Assembly: GCA_021818645.1 (NCBI GenBank)
Contig: JAKATS010000155.1
Coordinates: 1 to 6,367, forward strand
Source: Acidobacteriota bacterium
GTDB lineage: Bacteria > Acidobacteriota > Terriglobia > Terriglobales > SCQP01
DNA: 6,367 bases
Direction: 5' to 3'
Positions 5,811-6,367 of this stretch are shown piece after piece (the stretch's first letter is position 1; every line of letters begins with the position of its first letter). The translations under genes were made by a program, and so were the position numbers. Below the pieces are notes generated by a model. The model had not been told where the DNA came from, searched no databases, and saw nothing but the letters and a program-made list of their open reading frames with translations.

Positions 5811-6367
5811 TCAGGCATAGGCGGGAAGGCCGGTGAGGGCTTCGCCGATGATGAGGGTATGAATGTCGTGCGTGCCCTCGTAGGTAATGACCGATTCCAG
5901 ATTCGCCATATGGCGGAAGACGGGATACTCACTGGCCACGCCGTTGGCGCCGAGCAGGTCGCGGGCGCGGCGGGCGGTTTCCAGCGCCATCCAGCAGTTA
6001 TTGCGCTTGAGCAGGGAAATGTGCATGGGCTGCGCCTCGCCGCGGTCTTTGAGGCGGCCGATCTGCAGGGCGAGCAGCTGGGCCTTGCTGATTTCATTCG
6101 CCATCCAGACGAGTTTTTCCTGCACCAGTTGATGGCCGGCGATGGGCCGGTCATGGAACTGCTTGCGAAAGCCGGCGTACTGCAGGGCGGTGTCGTAGCA
6201 CTGCATGGCTGCGCCGATGACGCCCCAGCCGATGCCATAACGGGCTTGGTTTAAACATTGCAGGGCGCTGCCCAGGCCGCGGGCGCCGGGCAGGCGATGG
6301 TCGAGAGGAATGCGGACATCGTGGAGAGCCAGGCTGGAGGTCACCGAGGCGCGGAGCGAATATTTGC
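5811..6367 (-). CDS. acyl-CoA dehydrogenase, C-terminal part, glutaryl-CoA dehydrogenase-like (cut by the right edge)
   Basis: The frame stays open to the window edge. The visible part reads in from K-Y-S-L-R-A-S-V-T-S-S, so the GTG at 6344 is an internal valine and not a start. About 185 residues are visible, roughly the last half of a typical enzyme of near 390. They cover the end of the beta-sheet domain and the C-terminal helical bundle. The FAD/tetramer segment F-R-K-Q-F-H-D-R-P-I-A lies at about 6167-6135. The catalytic base is the glutamate of T-Y-E-G-T-H-D-I-H (codon 5879-5877), followed by L-I-I-G-E-A-L-T-G as in glutaryl-CoA dehydrogenases. Those enzymes oxidise and decarboxylate glutaryl-CoA to crotonyl-CoA in lysine and tryptophan breakdown, passing electrons to ETF. 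The substrate-binding arginine used to distinguish glutaryl-CoA enzymes lies outside the window, so other acyl-CoA substrates remain possible. It converges with the glycosidase-like gene across 49 bp. Confidence 0.9.
   Translation of the reverse strand, partial: KYSLRASVTSSLALHDVRIPLDHRLPGARGLGSALQCLNQARYGIGWGVIGAAMQCYDTALQYAGFRKQFHDRPIAGHQLVQEKLVWMANEISKAQLLALQIGRLKDRGEAQPMHISLLKRNNCWMALETARRARDLLGANGVASEYPVFRHMANLESVITYEGTHDIHTLIIGEALTGLPAYA

Noticed and set aside
6342..6344. GTG as a start codon for the acyl-CoA dehydrogenase
   Set aside because: The frame continues upstream to the window edge with conserved family sequence (K-Y-S-L-R-A-S), so this valine is internal and the gene is cut by the window.

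Overview
This is a GC-rich bacterial window with dense coding, a strong G/C preference at third codon positions and mostly short intergenic gaps. The mix of genes fits a Gram-negative-type, probably soil-dwelling bacterium. It includes periplasmic thiol-redox genes, an exported glycosidase-like protein, and a secreted glycine-zipper protein of a style I associate with Acidobacteriota. The phylum is an inference from protein style only; no rRNA or marker gene is present to settle it.

Layout, left to right. (1) Minus strand, 1-1435: a secreted glycine-zipper protein of unknown function (683-1435) is followed 55 nt downstream by pgsA (31-627), the phosphatidylglycerophosphate synthase of phospholipid synthesis. 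The pgsA stop is directly abutted by an ATG that may open one more gene running off the left edge. (2) A 242-bp divergent intergenic region (1436-1677) contains an AT-richer island and a perfect 7-bp inverted repeat. (3) Plus strand, 1678-3481: a compact three-gene thiol-redox operon, ccdA - tlpA-like - dsbD alpha-domain-like. Together these encode, as separate proteins, counterparts of the three modules of DsbD. (4) Plus strand, 3554-5761: a 735-residue exported protein with its own good Shine-Dalgarno and a plausible sigma-70-type promoter. Its central region resembles the catalytic barrel of clan GH-D enzymes (GH36 / raffinose-synthase type). (5) Minus strand, 5811 to the right edge: the C-terminal part of an acyl-CoA dehydrogenase, most like glutaryl-CoA dehydrogenase, convergent with the glycosidase gene.

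How the genes work together: the Dsb-type operon would carry electrons from cytoplasmic thioredoxin through the CcdA membrane protein to two periplasmic acceptors. One is the membrane-anchored TlpA-like thioredoxin and the other the free DsbD-alpha-like protein. The glycosidase-like gene seems to be a separate transcription unit that happens to follow. I see no tRNA, rRNA, CRISPR array, insertion sequence or phage gene.

The observations most worth following are the dismantled DsbD in a non-canonical order and the glycosidase-like protein, whose candidate catalytic motifs are recognisable but altered.
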